Shown here: positions 44,601 through 52,801 of the stretch, in pieces
Position numbering within the stretch: the stretch's first letter is position 1
How the letters are laid out: every line of letters starts with the position of its first letter
Origin: Pseudomonas sp. GM74
GTDB taxonomy: Bacteria; Pseudomonadota; Gammaproteobacteria; Pseudomonadales; Pseudomonadaceae
Length of the DNA stretch: 64,000 bases
Direction of reading: 5' to 3'
Assembly (NCBI RefSeq): GCF_000282455.1
Contig: NZ_AKJG01000102.1
Coordinates: forward strand, 18,337-82,336
Notes under the pieces: model-generated
Seen by the model: only the letters and a program-made list of their open reading frames with translations
Databases searched by the model: none
Told to the model about the DNA's origin: nothing
Position numbers and translations under genes: made by a program

Positions 44601-45545
44601 GTGCATCGCCAGGTCACGGGGGCCAAGCCCCTGTTCGCTGGCGCGCCAACCGGGTTCGTTGTCTTGGGCGCAAATCGCCTGGATCACCGGAATATTGCGG
44701 CGAAACGGGCGCAGATGGGGTGCTTCCGGACTGGATTGGGCGAAGCCGGTGGTGTTCAAAATCACCGAGACGTTGGCCTCGTCCAGCCAGTCCTCGACCA
44801 CGCTAAGACAACCGGGTTCTTTCAGGCTGGCCAGCGCAATCGGCAATGGATTCAACCCCGCCGCCTGCAATCGCTGGCAAAAAACATCAATGAACGCGGT
44901 GTTCGCCGCCTGCAAATGCGAGCGGTAGAACAGCACCGCCGCCACCGGTTGATCGGCGTGCCAGTCGGCCTGCCAGTCGCTCAGTGCGGCGGAGTGTTTG
45001 TGCGGATGGTAAACCGCCGTGCGCGGCAGGGTTTGCGGCTCGCCCCAGGTGTAATCACGGACCAGCCAGCGGTTAGCCAGGCAGCGGAAGAAATCGAGGG
45101 CGTTGCCCATGCCACCCTGGCGCAGAAACTGCCAGAGCCGGTCGCGATCCTCGGCACCGACGGTGCTCAGGTCGCTGAGCTCCGGGTCCGGGCGATCATC
45201 GCCCGGCACCAGAATCACCTGCACGCCGCGCTGCGACAGCTCTACCAGGCGCTCGATGCCGTAACGCCAATAGGCGATGCCGCCGTGCAGCGAAATCAGG
45301 ATCACCCTGGCGTGACGCAGCACTTCATCGACGTACAAATCGACCGAGGCATGGTTCTGCACCTGCATCGGGTTGGCCAGGCGCACGCTCGGGTAATCGT
45401 CGGGCAATTGCTGCGCCGCTTCGGCAAGCAGCGCCAGGCTGGAATCGCCGCTGCACAGGACCACCAGCTCGGCGGGGGTTTGTCCAAGGTCGGCAATGTT
45501 GTCTTCCGACACGAAACCGCCGGGCTGGGTCCTGAGCAGGTGCAT
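41697..45545 (-). CDS. cobN: Cobaltochelatase subunit CobN, with an in-frame REPIN insertion
   Basis: A 1282-aa large chelatase subunit (CobN/ChlH family) that binds hydrogenobyrinate a,c-diamide and cobalt. Typical segments are VRLANPMQVQNHASVDLYVDEVL near the N-terminus, LILANYPTRDGRIGNGVGLDTPATA, IHVGKHGNLEWLPGKGVGLS, GRNFYSVDVRNLPTT, VWGTATMRTGGDDIAQAM and GYKGAFEMAATVDNLFAFD. The central part contains about 33 residues (DALNNPCGSGLARESVEHST and on to ASPLPQGA) encoded by a complete REPIN (43067-43164). Removing them gives about 1250 residues, the length I expect for Pseudomonas CobN. The reading frame is kept. The ATG lies 3 bases after the cobW stop. Confidence 0.94.
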   Translation of the reverse strand: MHLLRTQPGGFVSEDNIADLGQTPAELVVLCSGDSSLALLAEAAQQLPDDYPSVRLANPMQVQNHASVDLYVDEVLRHARVILISLHGGIAYWRYGIERLVELSQRGVQVILVPGDDRPDPELSDLSTVGAEDRDRLWQFLRQGGMGNALDFFRCLANRWLVRDYTWGEPQTLPRTAVYHPHKHSAALSDWQADWHADQPVAAVLFYRSHLQAANTAFIDVFCQRLQAAGLNPLPIALASLKEPGCLSVVEDWLDEANVSVILNTTGFAQSSPEAPHLRPFRRNIPVIQAICAQDNEPGWRASEQGLGPRDLAMHIALPELDGRIISRPISFKDLAWRSERSQSDVVCYRPQTERMDFVAELARRWVDLARVPNAEKRIALILANYPTRDGRIGNGVGLDTPATALNILRALHAEGYPLPAELPDSGTALIQQLLGGVSNDLETLDLRPCQQSLGMDDYLAMFNALPEANRTAVLERWGAPQSDPMCRSGRMMIAGLRFGLTFVGIQPARGYQVDPSAVYHDPDLVPPHGYLAFYFWLRNTYGAHGVIHVGKHGNLEWLPGKGVGLSENCWPDALLGPLPNIYPFIVNDPGEGAQAKRRTQAVIIDHLMPPLTRAETYGPLRNLELLADEYYEAQLLDPRRARELQRDILQLVRDTHIDRELQLDEQLDSDADAAIWLPRLDTYLCDLKESQIRDGLHVFGESPAGRLRIDTLLALLRIPRGDGRGAQSSLLRALAKAFGLGFDPLDCTLADPWTGPRPEPLLLISNETWRTAGDTRERLELFAAQLISDALNNPCGSGLARESVEHSTLMSIDPPLSRASPLPQGAGWNEVQAIIDGLREVVAPRLDACGPAEMRGLLDALSGRFVPAGPSGAPSRGRLDVLPTGRNFYSVDVRNLPTTTAWRIGFQSANLILERHLQDHGDHLRQLGLSVWGTATMRTGGDDIAQAMALMGVRPVWATGSQRVDDFEILPLSLLDRPRVDVTLRVSGFFRDAFANLIRLFDAAVQAVADLDEPDDLNPLAAKVRAERAALLQSGLDEEAARRQAGWRIFGAKPGAYGAGVQGAIDGRLWQSREDLAEVYLNWGGYAYGGSDEGTAAREQFSQRLSQVQAVLQNQDNREHDLLDSNDYYQFQGGMLAAVESLKGEAAASYHGDHSQPDLPKIRTLKEELNRVIRSRAANPKWLEGVKRHGYKGAFEMAATVDNLFAFDATTQLIDDHQYALLADAYLLDPGTRDFVREHNPHALRDMTERMLEAQQRGMWKEPGEYREALENLLLDIEEDS
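43067..43164. repeat. REPIN inside cobN, in frame
   Basis: Inverted arms TGTGGGAGCGGGCTTGCTCG (from 43072) and CGAGCAAGCCCGCTCCCACA (ending 43160) lie inside the coding sequence. The interior (CATTCAACATTGATG on the minus strand) resembles the interior of the REPIN at 56634-56726. No stop is introduced in the cobN frame. Confidence 0.92.
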
Positions 45546-45548
45546 GGT

Positions 45549-46619
45549 TTACACGCTGAGCGCGGCGCGCAATTGCGCTTCGAGAACAGTGGCGTCCAGT
45601 TCCTGGCCGATCAGCACCAGGCGGGTGATGCGCGCCTCTTCGGCACCCCACTGGCGGTCGAAGTGCTTGTCGAAACGCGTGCCCACGCCCTGGATCAGCA
45701 AGCGCATCGGTTTGTTCGGGATTGCCGCAAAACCCTTGACCCGCAGGATGCCGTGCTGGACCACCAATTGGGTCAGCGCATCCAGCAGCAGGCTTTCGTC
45801 GGCTTGCGGCAGTTCGATGGAGATCGAATCGAAGGCATCGTGATCGTGGTCATCATGATCGTCGTCGCCATCGTGGTGATGGTCGTGGTGGCTGTGACGG
45901 CTGTCGATGTGTTCTTCGGAGCCGGCACCCAGGCCGATCAGCACGTCCAGCGGCAGGCGACCGCTACTGGCTTCGACGATTTTCACCGCTGGCGGCAACT
46001 CTTCGGCGACTTCCAGGCGTACACGGGCCAGGTCCGCCGGGTTGATCAGGTCGGTTTTGTTGAGAATCACCAGGTCGGCGCTGGCCAGTTGGTCGGCGAA
46101 CAGTTCGTGCAGTGGCGATTCGTGGTCCAGGTTCGGGTCGAGCTTGCGTTGGGCGTCGACTTGATCCGGGAACGCGGCAAAGGTGCCGGCGGCCACGGCC
46201 GGGCTGTCGACCACAGTGATCACCGCGTCCACCGTGCAGGCGCTGCGGATTTCCGGCCACTGGAAGGCTTGCACCAGAGGCTTGGGCAGGGCCAGACCGG
46301 AGGTTTCGATCAGAATGTGGTCCAGATCGCCGCGACGGGCCACCAGTTCGCGCATCACCGGGAAGAATTCTTCCTGGACAGTGCAGCACAGGCAGCCGTT
46401 GGCCAGCTCATAGACACGGCCGTTGGCTTCTTCTTCGGTGCAACCGATGGAGCACTGCTTGAGGATTTCGCCGTCGATGCCCAACTCGCCAAATTCGTTG
46501 ACGATCACGGCGATGCGGCGCCCCTGGGCGTTGTCGAGCATGTGCCGCAGCAGCGTGGTCTTGCCCGAGCCGAGAAAGCCGGTGACGATGGTGACGGGGA
46601 GTTTGGCCAGTGTTTTCAT
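45549..46619 (-). CDS. cobW: CobW-type G3E GTPase metallochaperone
   Basis: A 356-aa G3E GTPase. Walker A is GFLGSGKTTLL (14-24), Walker B region IVNEFGELGIDG, the metal-binding motif GCLCC (Cys76, Cys78, Cys79), ETSGLALPKPL, and guanine specificity NKTD near 186. A histidine/aspartate-rich linker (HSHHDHHHDGDDDHDDHDHD, about residues 230-260) joins the CobW C-terminal domain. It is thought to deliver cobalt to the CobN chelatase. It is the first gene of the minus-strand cobalamin operon, directly below a cobalamin riboswitch. Confidence 0.95.
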   Translation of the reverse strand: MKTLAKLPVTIVTGFLGSGKTTLLRHMLDNAQGRRIAVIVNEFGELGIDGEILKQCSIGCTEEEANGRVYELANGCLCCTVQEEFFPVMRELVARRGDLDHILIETSGLALPKPLVQAFQWPEIRSACTVDAVITVVDSPAVAAGTFAAFPDQVDAQRKLDPNLDHESPLHELFADQLASADLVILNKTDLINPADLARVRLEVAEELPPAVKIVEASSGRLPLDVLIGLGAGSEEHIDSRHSHHDHHHDGDDDHDDHDHDAFDSISIELPQADESLLLDALTQLVVQHGILRVKGFAAIPNKPMRLLIQGVGTRFDKHFDRQWGAEEARITRLVLIGQELDATVLEAQLRAALSV

Positions 46620-46732
46620 CGGATGCCCTATGGCTTAGGTGGCGGGCATGCGGGACGACGACCGGCAACGCGGGGTCGCGTGCCTGAAGAGTTCGCCACC
46701 GGATCACCCCGCCCGGTTGAAAGTGAGAATCT

Positions 46733-46922
46733 GTAACGAGGCAGGTCTCCTGGCTGACGGTGTGCCGGCCTTGAGCCTGGCATTCGCTGCGCCTTCCCGC
46801 CGGCCTCATGGATTGAGCCTGCAGTGGCGTGGCAACGAACATCACCGTTCACAGTTGCGGGGGCAGCCGCGGCATCGACCGCGTTCCCTTCTTAGCTTCG
46901 GCAAATACCGAAGAACCTCGAG
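46733..46922 (-). promoter_or_regulatory. Cobalamin riboswitch upstream of cobW
   Basis: On the minus strand the conserved blocks occur in order: GAAGGGAACGCGGT, then the L5 element GCGGCTGCCCCCGCAACTGT, then GCCACTGCAGGC, then GGGAAGGCGCAGCGAATGCC, and GCCAGGAGACCTGCC. These are the hallmarks of the AdoCbl-binding aptamer. It lies about 115 bases before cobW. It should lower expression of cobW-cobN-chlI/D when B12 is abundant. Whether it acts on translation or termination is not clear. Confidence 0.93.
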
Positions 46923-46983
46923 AGCGCAAGGCTACGCATGGTCTTGGGGCGGGTCAATGTTCACGTGACTTCTGCGGTGTGCC

Positions 46984-47081
46984 CTTCGCGAGCAAGTCGG
47001 ATCGCCGCACCGCCGCTCCCACATTTGATCGGGTTCTTGCAGGGGAAAAGGGTCAAGTGTGGGAGCGGGCTTGCTCGCGAA
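46984..47081. repeat. REPIN with long left arm between the two riboswitches
   Basis: The left arm CTTCGCGAGCAAGTCGGATC, then GCCGCACCGCCGCTCCCAC, is the extended type with nested CGG-atcg-CCG. The right arm is GGGAGCGGGCTTGCTCGCGA. Confidence 0.9.
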
Positions 47082-47152
47082 GAAAGCGACTCGGTTTCCA
47101 GTTGAGAACCCTTGCCAATTGACGCCCAACCCCCGCCCATGCTCTCCTACAC

Positions 47153-47364
47153 ACCTTGTTACGGGTGCCCTTCACAGGGTGAAACGGGAAACCGGTGAAT
47201 CATGTGCTTTACTCTTAAGCCATGTCAGTCCGGTGCTGCCCCCGCAACGGTAAGCGAGCGAAGCGTCAGATCCACTGTGCCCCCAAGGCATGGGAAGGTG
47301 ATGTTTTCAGGTTCAGGCCCAAGCCTGTGCCCCTCGTGAGCCCGGAGACCGGCCCGCAACACAA
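47153..47364 (+). promoter_or_regulatory. Cobalamin riboswitch upstream of cbtB-cbtA-cobE-cobM
   Basis: Conserved blocks in order: GGGTGAAACGGGAAACCGGTG, the L5 element CGGTGCTGCCCCCGCAACGG, TCCACTGTG, CATGGGAAGGTG and GTGAGCCCGGAGACCGGCC. P1 closes near GTTACGGG and CCCGCAAC. It lies about 130 bases before cbtB and should repress the plus-strand cobalt transport and cobalamin genes when B12 is plentiful. Confidence 0.93.
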
Positions 47365-47492
47365 AGTGACCAGTACGATCACTGAACCAACAAACCCGCG
47401 GTGGGCGGGCGCTGTTTGAACCTCTGCGCGCCTGGTCGTGCGGGGGTTTGCATGCGCTCTTATTCCCCGCTGACAGACCAGAGGGATACGCC

Positions 47493-47684
47493 ATGTCGAT
47501 CATCAGCAGCGCCGAACACACATCCGCGAGCACCACCTCAACCCTGACCCAACGTCTGACCGCCGCCGTCTGCGCGTCGATCCTGGGCGCAAGCCTTGTG
47601 TATTTCGCCGGTTTCTCGCACATCGAAGCGGTGCACAACGCCGCCCACGATACCCGCCACAGCTCCGCGTTCCCGTGCCATTGA
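47493..47684 (+). CDS. cbtB: Cobalt transporter small subunit CbtB
   Basis: A 63-aa protein with one transmembrane helix (LTAAVCASILGASLVYFAGF) and the C-terminal metal-binding tail HNAAHDTRHSSAFPCH, the CbtB signature with several His and a Cys. It acts with CbtA as a B12-riboswitch-controlled cobalt importer. The start at 47493 follows AGAGGGA; the open frame upstream to 47448 is leader RNA. Confidence 0.92.
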   Translation: MSIISSAEHTSASTTSTLTQRLTAAVCASILGASLVYFAGFSHIEAVHNAAHDTRHSSAFPCH

Positions 47685-47695
47685 GAGCTGTCGAC

Positions 47696-48403
47696 ATGAT
47701 CAAGCGTATTGCGCAAACCGCAGGTTTCACCGGGCTGCTGGCCGCCCTGTTGCTGACCCTGCTGCAAAGTTTCTGGGTCGCTCCGCTGATTTTGCAGGCC
47801 GAGACCTACGAAAAATCCGAACCGGCCGCTGTTGAAATGCATGAGCACGCCGACGGTGCGATGGCTGCCCACACTCACGATGCACAAGCCTGGGAGCCGG
47901 AAGACGGCTGGCAGCGCGTGCTGTCCACCACCGGCGGCAACCTGGTGGTGGCTGTCGGTTTCGCCCTGATGCTGGCCGGCCTGTACACCTTGCGTGCGCC
48001 GACCAAAACCTCCCAGGGCCTGCTCTGGGGCCTGGCCGGTTACGCGACCTTCGTACTCGCGCCGACCCTCGGCCTGCCGCCTGAATTGCCAGGCACTGCC
48101 GCCGCCGACCTGGCACAACGGCAACTGTGGTGGATCGGTACCGCCGCCTGCACCGCCGTCGGTATCACGCTGCTCGTGTTCAGCCGTCACTGGCTGATGA
48201 AAGTCCTCGGTGTGGCGATCCTTGCCGTTCCTCATGTGATTGGCGCGCCGCAACCGCAAGTGCATTCGATGCTTGCTCCAGAGGCGTTGGAAACCCAGTT
48301 CAAAATCGCTTCGCATCTGACCAACGTGGCGTTCTGGCTGGCCCTGGGCCTTATCAGCGCCTGGTTGTTCCGTCGCAAAAGCGATGGTCAATACCACGCA
48401 TGA
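47696..48403 (+). CDS. cbtA: Cobalt transporter subunit CbtA
   Basis: A 235-aa membrane protein with about five helices. The periplasmic loop after the first helix is histidine-rich (VEMHEHADGAMAAHTHDAQAWEPEDG), typical of CbtA. GGNLVVAVGFALMLAGLYTLR and FVLAPTLGLPPELPG are conserved segments. It starts 11 bases after cbtB, and its stop overlaps the cobE start by 4 bases, so the four genes form one riboswitch-controlled operon. Confidence 0.92.
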   Translation: MIKRIAQTAGFTGLLAALLLTLLQSFWVAPLILQAETYEKSEPAAVEMHEHADGAMAAHTHDAQAWEPEDGWQRVLSTTGGNLVVAVGFALMLAGLYTLRAPTKTSQGLLWGLAGYATFVLAPTLGLPPELPGTAAADLAQRQLWWIGTAACTAVGITLLVFSRHWLMKVLGVAILAVPHVIGAPQPQVHSMLAPEALETQFKIASHLTNVAFWLALGLISAWLFRRKSDGQYHA

Positions 48404-48813
48404 CTGACGTCAGCACAGCGCCGACCCTGGTGGTCGGCCTGGGCTGCCAACGGGGCTGCCCCGTCAGCACGTTGCTCGCGCTGCTCGATCAGGCGTTGGA
48501 GGCGCACCAGATTGCTCGTCATGAAATCAAGGCGCTGGCCAGCATCGATTCGAAGCGCGACGAACCTGCATTGATCGAACTGGCTCAGCAGCTTGGACTG
48601 GAATTGAAGTATTTCAGCAGTGAACAACTGGCCGCTTATGAGCCGCAACTCAGCCATCAATCGCAAATAGCGTTTGAACGCACCGGTTGCTACGGCGTGG
48701 CGGAAAGCGCCGCACTGGCCCTGGCGGAACAACTGGCCCAGGGCCCGGCAAAACTGCTGATTCCACGACAAAAATACGCTCAGGCAACCCTGGCATTGGC
48801 CGGCGCTGCGTAA
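48400..48813 (+). CDS. cobE: Cobalamin biosynthesis protein CobE (CbiG C-terminal-like)
   Basis: A 137-aa protein. It has LVVGLGCQRGCPVSTLLALLDQAL at the N-terminus, ALASIDSKRDEPALIELAQQLGLEL, and the C-terminal GVAESAALALAEQ...LLIPRQKYAQATLALA, all characteristic of CobE and the CbiG C-terminal domain. It takes part in the aerobic corrin pathway; its exact catalytic role is unsettled. The start MTDVSTAPT overlaps the cbtA stop (ATGA). The longer frame upstream is inside cbtA. Confidence 0.9.
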   Translation: MTDVSTAPTLVVGLGCQRGCPVSTLLALLDQALEAHQIARHEIKALASIDSKRDEPALIELAQQLGLELKYFSSEQLAAYEPQLSHQSQIAFERTGCYGVAESAALALAEQLAQGPAKLLIPRQKYAQATLALAGAA

Positions 48814-48896
48814 AAAACCGATAATCCCCGCCTTTGATCATGAACATTCTTCATCTGAAGCCCTGTTCAGCCTCTATTTTCCCACAGGAACCGACC

Positions 48897-49643
48897 ATGA
48901 CCGTCTACTTCATTGGCGCAGGTCCCGGCGACCCCGAGCTGATTACCGTCAAGGGCCAGCGGCTGATTCGCAGCTGCCCGGTGATCATTTATGCCGGCTC
49001 CCTGGTACCGGCCGCTGTACTGGAAGGTCACTGTGCCGAACAAGTGGTCAACAGTGCCGAACTGCACCTGGAACAGATCATCGACCTGATCAAGAGCGCC
49101 CACGCCAAAGGCCAGGATGTGGCCCGGGTGCACTCCGGCGATCCGAGCCTGTATGGCGCCATTGGCGAGCAGATTCGCTATCTGCGTGAGCTGGGCATTC
49201 CGTTCGAGATCGTACCCGGCGTCACCGCTACAGCCGCTTGTGCGGCGCTCTTGGGCGCGGAACTGACCCTGCCGGACATTTCGCAGAGCGTGATCCTCAC
49301 TCGCTACGCCGACAAGACCGCCATGCCTCCCGGAGAGGAGTTCTCCAGCCTGGCGCAACACGGCGCGACCATGGCGATTCATTTGGGGGTCAATCACCTG
49401 GCGAAGATCGTTGAGGAGCTTGTGCCACATTACGGCGTCGATTGCCCGATTGCGGTGGTGCATCGCGCAAGCTGGCCGGATCAGGATTGGGTGGTGGGAA
49501 CGCTCGAGGATATTGCCGGGAAGGTTGAAGCCAAGGGCTTTCGCCGTACGGCGTTGATTCTGGTGGGTCGGGTGCTGGGCAGTGATCACTTCAGCGAGTC
49601 GTCGCTGTATCGCGCGGGGCATGCGCATTTGTATCGCCCATAA
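48897..49643 (+). CDS. cobM: Precorrin-4 C(11)-methyltransferase
   Basis: A 248-aa SAM-dependent methyltransferase of the CobA/CysG fold. It has VYFIGAGPGDPELITVKGQRLI at the N-terminus, VARVHSGDPSLYGAIGEQIR, EIVPGVTATAACAALLGAELTLPDISQSVILTR (typical of CobM) and PIAVVHRASWPDQ. It methylates C-11 of precorrin-4. The start at 48897 follows GGAACC. It is the last gene of the riboswitch operon and is followed by a strong bidirectional terminator. Confidence 0.95.
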   Translation: MTVYFIGAGPGDPELITVKGQRLIRSCPVIIYAGSLVPAAVLEGHCAEQVVNSAELHLEQIIDLIKSAHAKGQDVARVHSGDPSLYGAIGEQIRYLRELGIPFEIVPGVTATAACAALLGAELTLPDISQSVILTRYADKTAMPPGEEFSSLAQHGATMAIHLGVNHLAKIVEELVPHYGVDCPIAVVHRASWPDQDWVVGTLEDIAGKVEAKGFRRTALILVGRVLGSDHFSESSLYRAGHAHLYRP

Positions 49644-49650
49644 GGCCCTC

Positions 49651-49673
49651 TTCGACTTGCTCGCGAAGGGGTC
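49651..49673. repeat. Solitary half REP (long-arm type fragment)
   Basis: TTCGACTTGCTCGCGAAGGG and the following GTC match the 3' half of the long-arm REP variant, with no partner arm nearby. Confidence 0.6.
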
Positions 49674-49690
49674 AACGAAATTTCCCCATA

Positions 49691-49721
49691 AAAAAACGGC
49701 GCTCACGGGGCGCCGTTTTTT
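49691..49721. terminator. Bidirectional terminator between cobM and nfuA
   Basis: AAAAAACGGCGC (49691-49702) pairs with GCGCCGTTTTTT (49710-49721) around a 7-base loop. T-runs result on both strands, serving the convergent cobM and nfuA genes. Confidence 0.93.
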
Positions 49722-49739
49722 CATTTCGCAGCGAACACC

Positions 49740-50324
49740 TTAGTAGTAGGCGTTTTCTTTCTGCGTGTGGTCGGTCACGTCGCGAACGCCCTTGAGCTCT
49801 GGAATACGCTCGAGCAAGGTGCGCTCGATGCCTTCCTTCAGCGTCACGTCGGCCTGACCGCAACCCTGGCAACCCCCACCAAACTGCAGGACAGCGATGC
49901 CGTCCTCGACCACGTCGATCAGGCTGACCTGACCGCCGTGGCTGGCCAGCCCCGGGTTGATCTCGGTTTGCAGGTAGTAGTTGATGCGCTCGTTGACCGG
50001 GCTGTCGGCGTTGACCATCGGAACCTTGGCGTTTGGGGCCTTGATGGTCAGCTGGCCGCCCATGCGGTCGGTGGCGTAGTCGACAACGGCATCGTCCAGG
50101 AAGGCTTCGCTGAAGTGGTCGATGTACGCGGTGAAGCTTTTGAGCCCCAGCGCGGTGTCTTCGGGTTTTTCTTCGCCCGGCTTGCAGTAGGCAATGCAGG
50201 TTTCGGCGTACTGGGTGCCAGGCTGGGTGATGAAGACGCGGATGCCGATGCCCGGGGTGTTCTGCTTGGAGAGCAGATCAGCCAGGTAATCGTGGGCGGC
50301 GTCGGTGATGGTAATAGCGGTCAT
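49740..50324 (-). CDS. nfuA: Fe-S biogenesis protein NfuA
   Basis: A 194-aa protein: an N-terminal degenerate A-type scaffold domain (MTAITITDAAHDYLADLL...) and a C-terminal Nfu domain with the cluster-binding CxxC in FGGGCQGCGQADVTLKEGIE. It carries 4Fe-4S clusters to target apoproteins and helps under oxidative stress or iron limitation. Length is normal for NfuA. GAGGAG precedes the ATG. It is a single gene. Confidence 0.96.
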   Translation of the reverse strand: MTAITITDAAHDYLADLLSKQNTPGIGIRVFITQPGTQYAETCIAYCKPGEEKPEDTALGLKSFTAYIDHFSEAFLDDAVVDYATDRMGGQLTIKAPNAKVPMVNADSPVNERINYYLQTEINPGLASHGGQVSLIDVVEDGIAVLQFGGGCQGCGQADVTLKEGIERTLLERIPELKGVRDVTDHTQKENAYY

Positions 50325-50404
50325 GGAAACTCCTCGCAGGCTTGGACGCAGTTTACGCCAATCGACGCGCCGGACAAAGTCCTAGTATTTTTGTCGGGAA
50401 AGAA

Positions 50405-50424
50405 TTGTGGGAGCGGGCTTGCGG
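50405..50424. repeat. Solitary truncated REP
   Basis: TTGTGGGAGCGGGCTTGCGG has the left part of a REP arm that is cut at the hairpin, between nfuA and cti. Confidence 0.6.
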
Positions 50425-50428
50425 TGTT

Positions 50429-52726
50429 TCAGAGGTTCTCGTAGCGGTTCATGTCCAGCACGCCCTCTTCCACTGGATCGATTTCGTGGATATAGCGGCT
50501 CAAGTCATGGAAATAGAACCAGAATTGCGGATGACTGCGGCGTACTCCCCAACGTTCGACGATTTTCTCGAAGCTGGCGGTGTCCCTGGCGTTTTCCATC
50601 GCATCCACAAAATCCGGCACTTGCCCGGCCGGGATGTTGAACATGAAGTTCGGGTAGCTGCTGAGCACACCCGGGAAAATCGTCAGGGTGTCGAGCCCCG
50701 GTTGGTAGCGCAGTGATTCACCGAGCAAAAACGCCACGTTGCTGTGGGCACGGTTACGCAACAGGCTGTAGACCTCACGCTTGCCGCTGCTGGTTTCAAT
50801 ACGCAGCAGGGTGGCTTCCGGCAACTGATCGATGACCTTCAGCCCGGCGGCCGGACGCGAAGCCAGGCGGCTCAGCGCCTGCTCGGCACTTTGCAGGTCC
50901 GGGTCGATGTTCGGCCGCGAACAGTAGGCTCCGTCACAGCGATTGATCGGGTCGGGCCTGGCATTAAGGTCGCCGTATCGGGCCAGCAACTGGTTGGCAA
51001 AGTCTCGCTTGGGATCGGCCGGGTTCAGTTTCAGTGCGGTCGGCGTGTCGTCGTCGATAGACTCGTAGTCGAGCCACATCTTGAATTTGCCACTGTTCTG
51101 ATACCAGTCGTCGAGGTAGCCTTCCCGGGAATCGGCGGGCATCAGGCGCAGGAAATTCTGTTCGGCACCGTTGCGGATCAAGTCGAAATACAGGCGCGTC
51201 TGGGCCTGGTGAGACACGTTGCCAAACACGTCGAAGTTCACTGCCAGTTGATAGTAGGTGCGCTCCAGCAGCGGATAGTCGAACAGCCATATGGTTTGCG
51301 GAACCTCGCCGATCAGGCCTTTGGTCACCGAAGCGCTGTCGAAATGGCGGAAGATACTCAGCAACGCGTTGTCGTTGCCGGCCCACAGGGTCGACCAGCT
51401 CGGCGCTGGCTCATCGGCGTAGCTGTCCCGGCGCAAGGCTTCGTATTCGTTACGCTTGTCGCGGTAGTCGTGCCACAGGCTGAGGACGCTGCCGACATCA
51501 TCGTTCTGCCCCGGCATGGCCAGCAACGGCGTGGCGTGCCCGCGATAGTTCGGATCGGTGACATACAGGTCGTGCTCGGGCGCCTGGAACAGCGCCCAGA
51601 AATTATCGCGAATCACGTCCGTGGCGATCTGACCACGACACACTGGCCCACGGATAAAGGTGCGCACAAAGTATTCGGCGTTATCGAGCATGAACTGATA
51701 ACGCGCCTGGGCCGGAATCGCTTCGAAGGTGGCGAACGGGTTGGCCCGGCTCTGCGGCCCATAGCCCGGCAATGCGTCGACCTGCCAGTTGCCGCTGTAG
51801 AACAGGCTCTTGACCCGCGCCAGCTTCGCCGGACTCAGCGGATAGGTGATGTGGGTCTTGTGCACGATCACGCCCTGCACCGGCCACAAGCGATAGTAGA
51901 ACTGCGTGCCCGGATCATCGTTCGGACGACGGGTGTTGATCAGGTCAATCGGCTGGCCGGTCGGGGTGCGCGAACGCACCCACTGGAAGAAATGCCCGGG
52001 CTCGCTGTCCTTGAAGTAGAGATGGGCGAGGAACCAGTGCTCGTACAGCCAGCGCCCCACCAGGCTTTCCCGGGCGCCCGGCGAATTGAGCAGGTTTTCC
52101 CATTGCACCACCTCCAGGGCTTCCCTGGCGCTGGGCGCCAGTGCCTGCTGATCGATCGGCGCGCCGGCCGCCAGCCAGCGTTGCAGCGTCTGGTACTGCT
52201 GGTCGGTCAGGCCGGTTACTGCCAGCGGCATGCCCTCCTTCGGATGCCTGGCGGCGTAGCCGTCGAACTCTGCGGGCATGGCACACATGTTTTCCCGGTT
52301 CAGGCCCAGGACGATGTCCTCCGGCAGCCTGGCGTTGGGCTGCAACGGGGTTTTGTGACCCAGCTCCAACATCCGCGCCATCAATGCGGCCTGACTGCCC
52401 TGGGCATCGAGCACAGAATAGAAGCCCTTTTGCTGCCAGGCGGTTTTTCCGGAGGCGTCAAAAAACAGCCGTGTCGGGGCCACTGCTTTAGTGCGGTCAC
52501 CGTCATAAACCGGGACTTTCGTCGCGCCACGCGCCGCGCCCTCGCCGCTGCCCAGATTGAGCTGACAGGCGGCGTCGTTGCAGGCGTGGCAGGCCACGCA
52601 CTTTTCAGTGAAGATCGGTTGAATGTCGCGGCTGTATGAAATGGCAGAGGAAATCGCCGGACTTTGCGCCACAGCGCCCCAGCTTAAAAACAGCAGCAAT
52701 GTGCTGATGACGAAGCGATACGACAT
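50429..52726 (-). CDS. cti: Fatty acid cis/trans isomerase Cti
   Basis: A 765-aa periplasmic enzyme. A signal peptide (MSYRFVISTLLLFLSWGAVAQS) precedes a c-type heme motif CVACH near residue 43 in DIQPIFTEKCVACHACNDAACQ. The remaining chain is the Cti domain, with WLYEHWFLAHLYF, RPNDDPGTQFYYRLWPVQGVIVHKTHITYPL, FAPEH-like and FRHFDSASVTKGLIGEVPQTIWLFDYPLLERTYYQLAVNFDV. It converts cis-unsaturated acyl chains of membrane lipids to trans without moving the double bond, stiffening membranes under solvent or heat stress. Length equals known Pseudomonas Cti. It is divergent from metH. Confidence 0.95.
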   Translation of the reverse strand: MSYRFVISTLLLFLSWGAVAQSPAISSAISYSRDIQPIFTEKCVACHACNDAACQLNLGSGEGAARGATKVPVYDGDRTKAVAPTRLFFDASGKTAWQQKGFYSVLDAQGSQAALMARMLELGHKTPLQPNARLPEDIVLGLNRENMCAMPAEFDGYAARHPKEGMPLAVTGLTDQQYQTLQRWLAAGAPIDQQALAPSAREALEVVQWENLLNSPGARESLVGRWLYEHWFLAHLYFKDSEPGHFFQWVRSRTPTGQPIDLINTRRPNDDPGTQFYYRLWPVQGVIVHKTHITYPLSPAKLARVKSLFYSGNWQVDALPGYGPQSRANPFATFEAIPAQARYQFMLDNAEYFVRTFIRGPVCRGQIATDVIRDNFWALFQAPEHDLYVTDPNYRGHATPLLAMPGQNDDVGSVLSLWHDYRDKRNEYEALRRDSYADEPAPSWSTLWAGNDNALLSIFRHFDSASVTKGLIGEVPQTIWLFDYPLLERTYYQLAVNFDVFGNVSHQAQTRLYFDLIRNGAEQNFLRLMPADSREGYLDDWYQNSGKFKMWLDYESIDDDTPTALKLNPADPKRDFANQLLARYGDLNARPDPINRCDGAYCSRPNIDPDLQSAEQALSRLASRPAAGLKVIDQLPEATLLRIETSSGKREVYSLLRNRAHSNVAFLLGESLRYQPGLDTLTIFPGVLSSYPNFMFNIPAGQVPDFVDAMENARDTASFEKIVERWGVRRSHPQFWFYFHDLSRYIHEIDPVEEGVLDMNRYENL

Positions 52727-52788
52727 GTCCCTGGTCCTGAATCCTGAAAAAACGCCGCGATTCTACCGGTCTGTCACCCCTACCAACA

Positions 52789-52801
52789 TGAACGATATTC
52801 A
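52789..52801. promoter_or_regulatory. Possible MetR-type site upstream of metH
   Basis: TGAACGATATTCA fits TGAA-N5-TTCA, the half-site arrangement bound by MetR in gammaproteobacteria. It lies within the palindrome ATGAA-cgata-TTCAT in the 156-bp cti-metH divergent region. A TATCAT -10-like hexamer follows at about 52842-52847. Confidence 0.5.
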
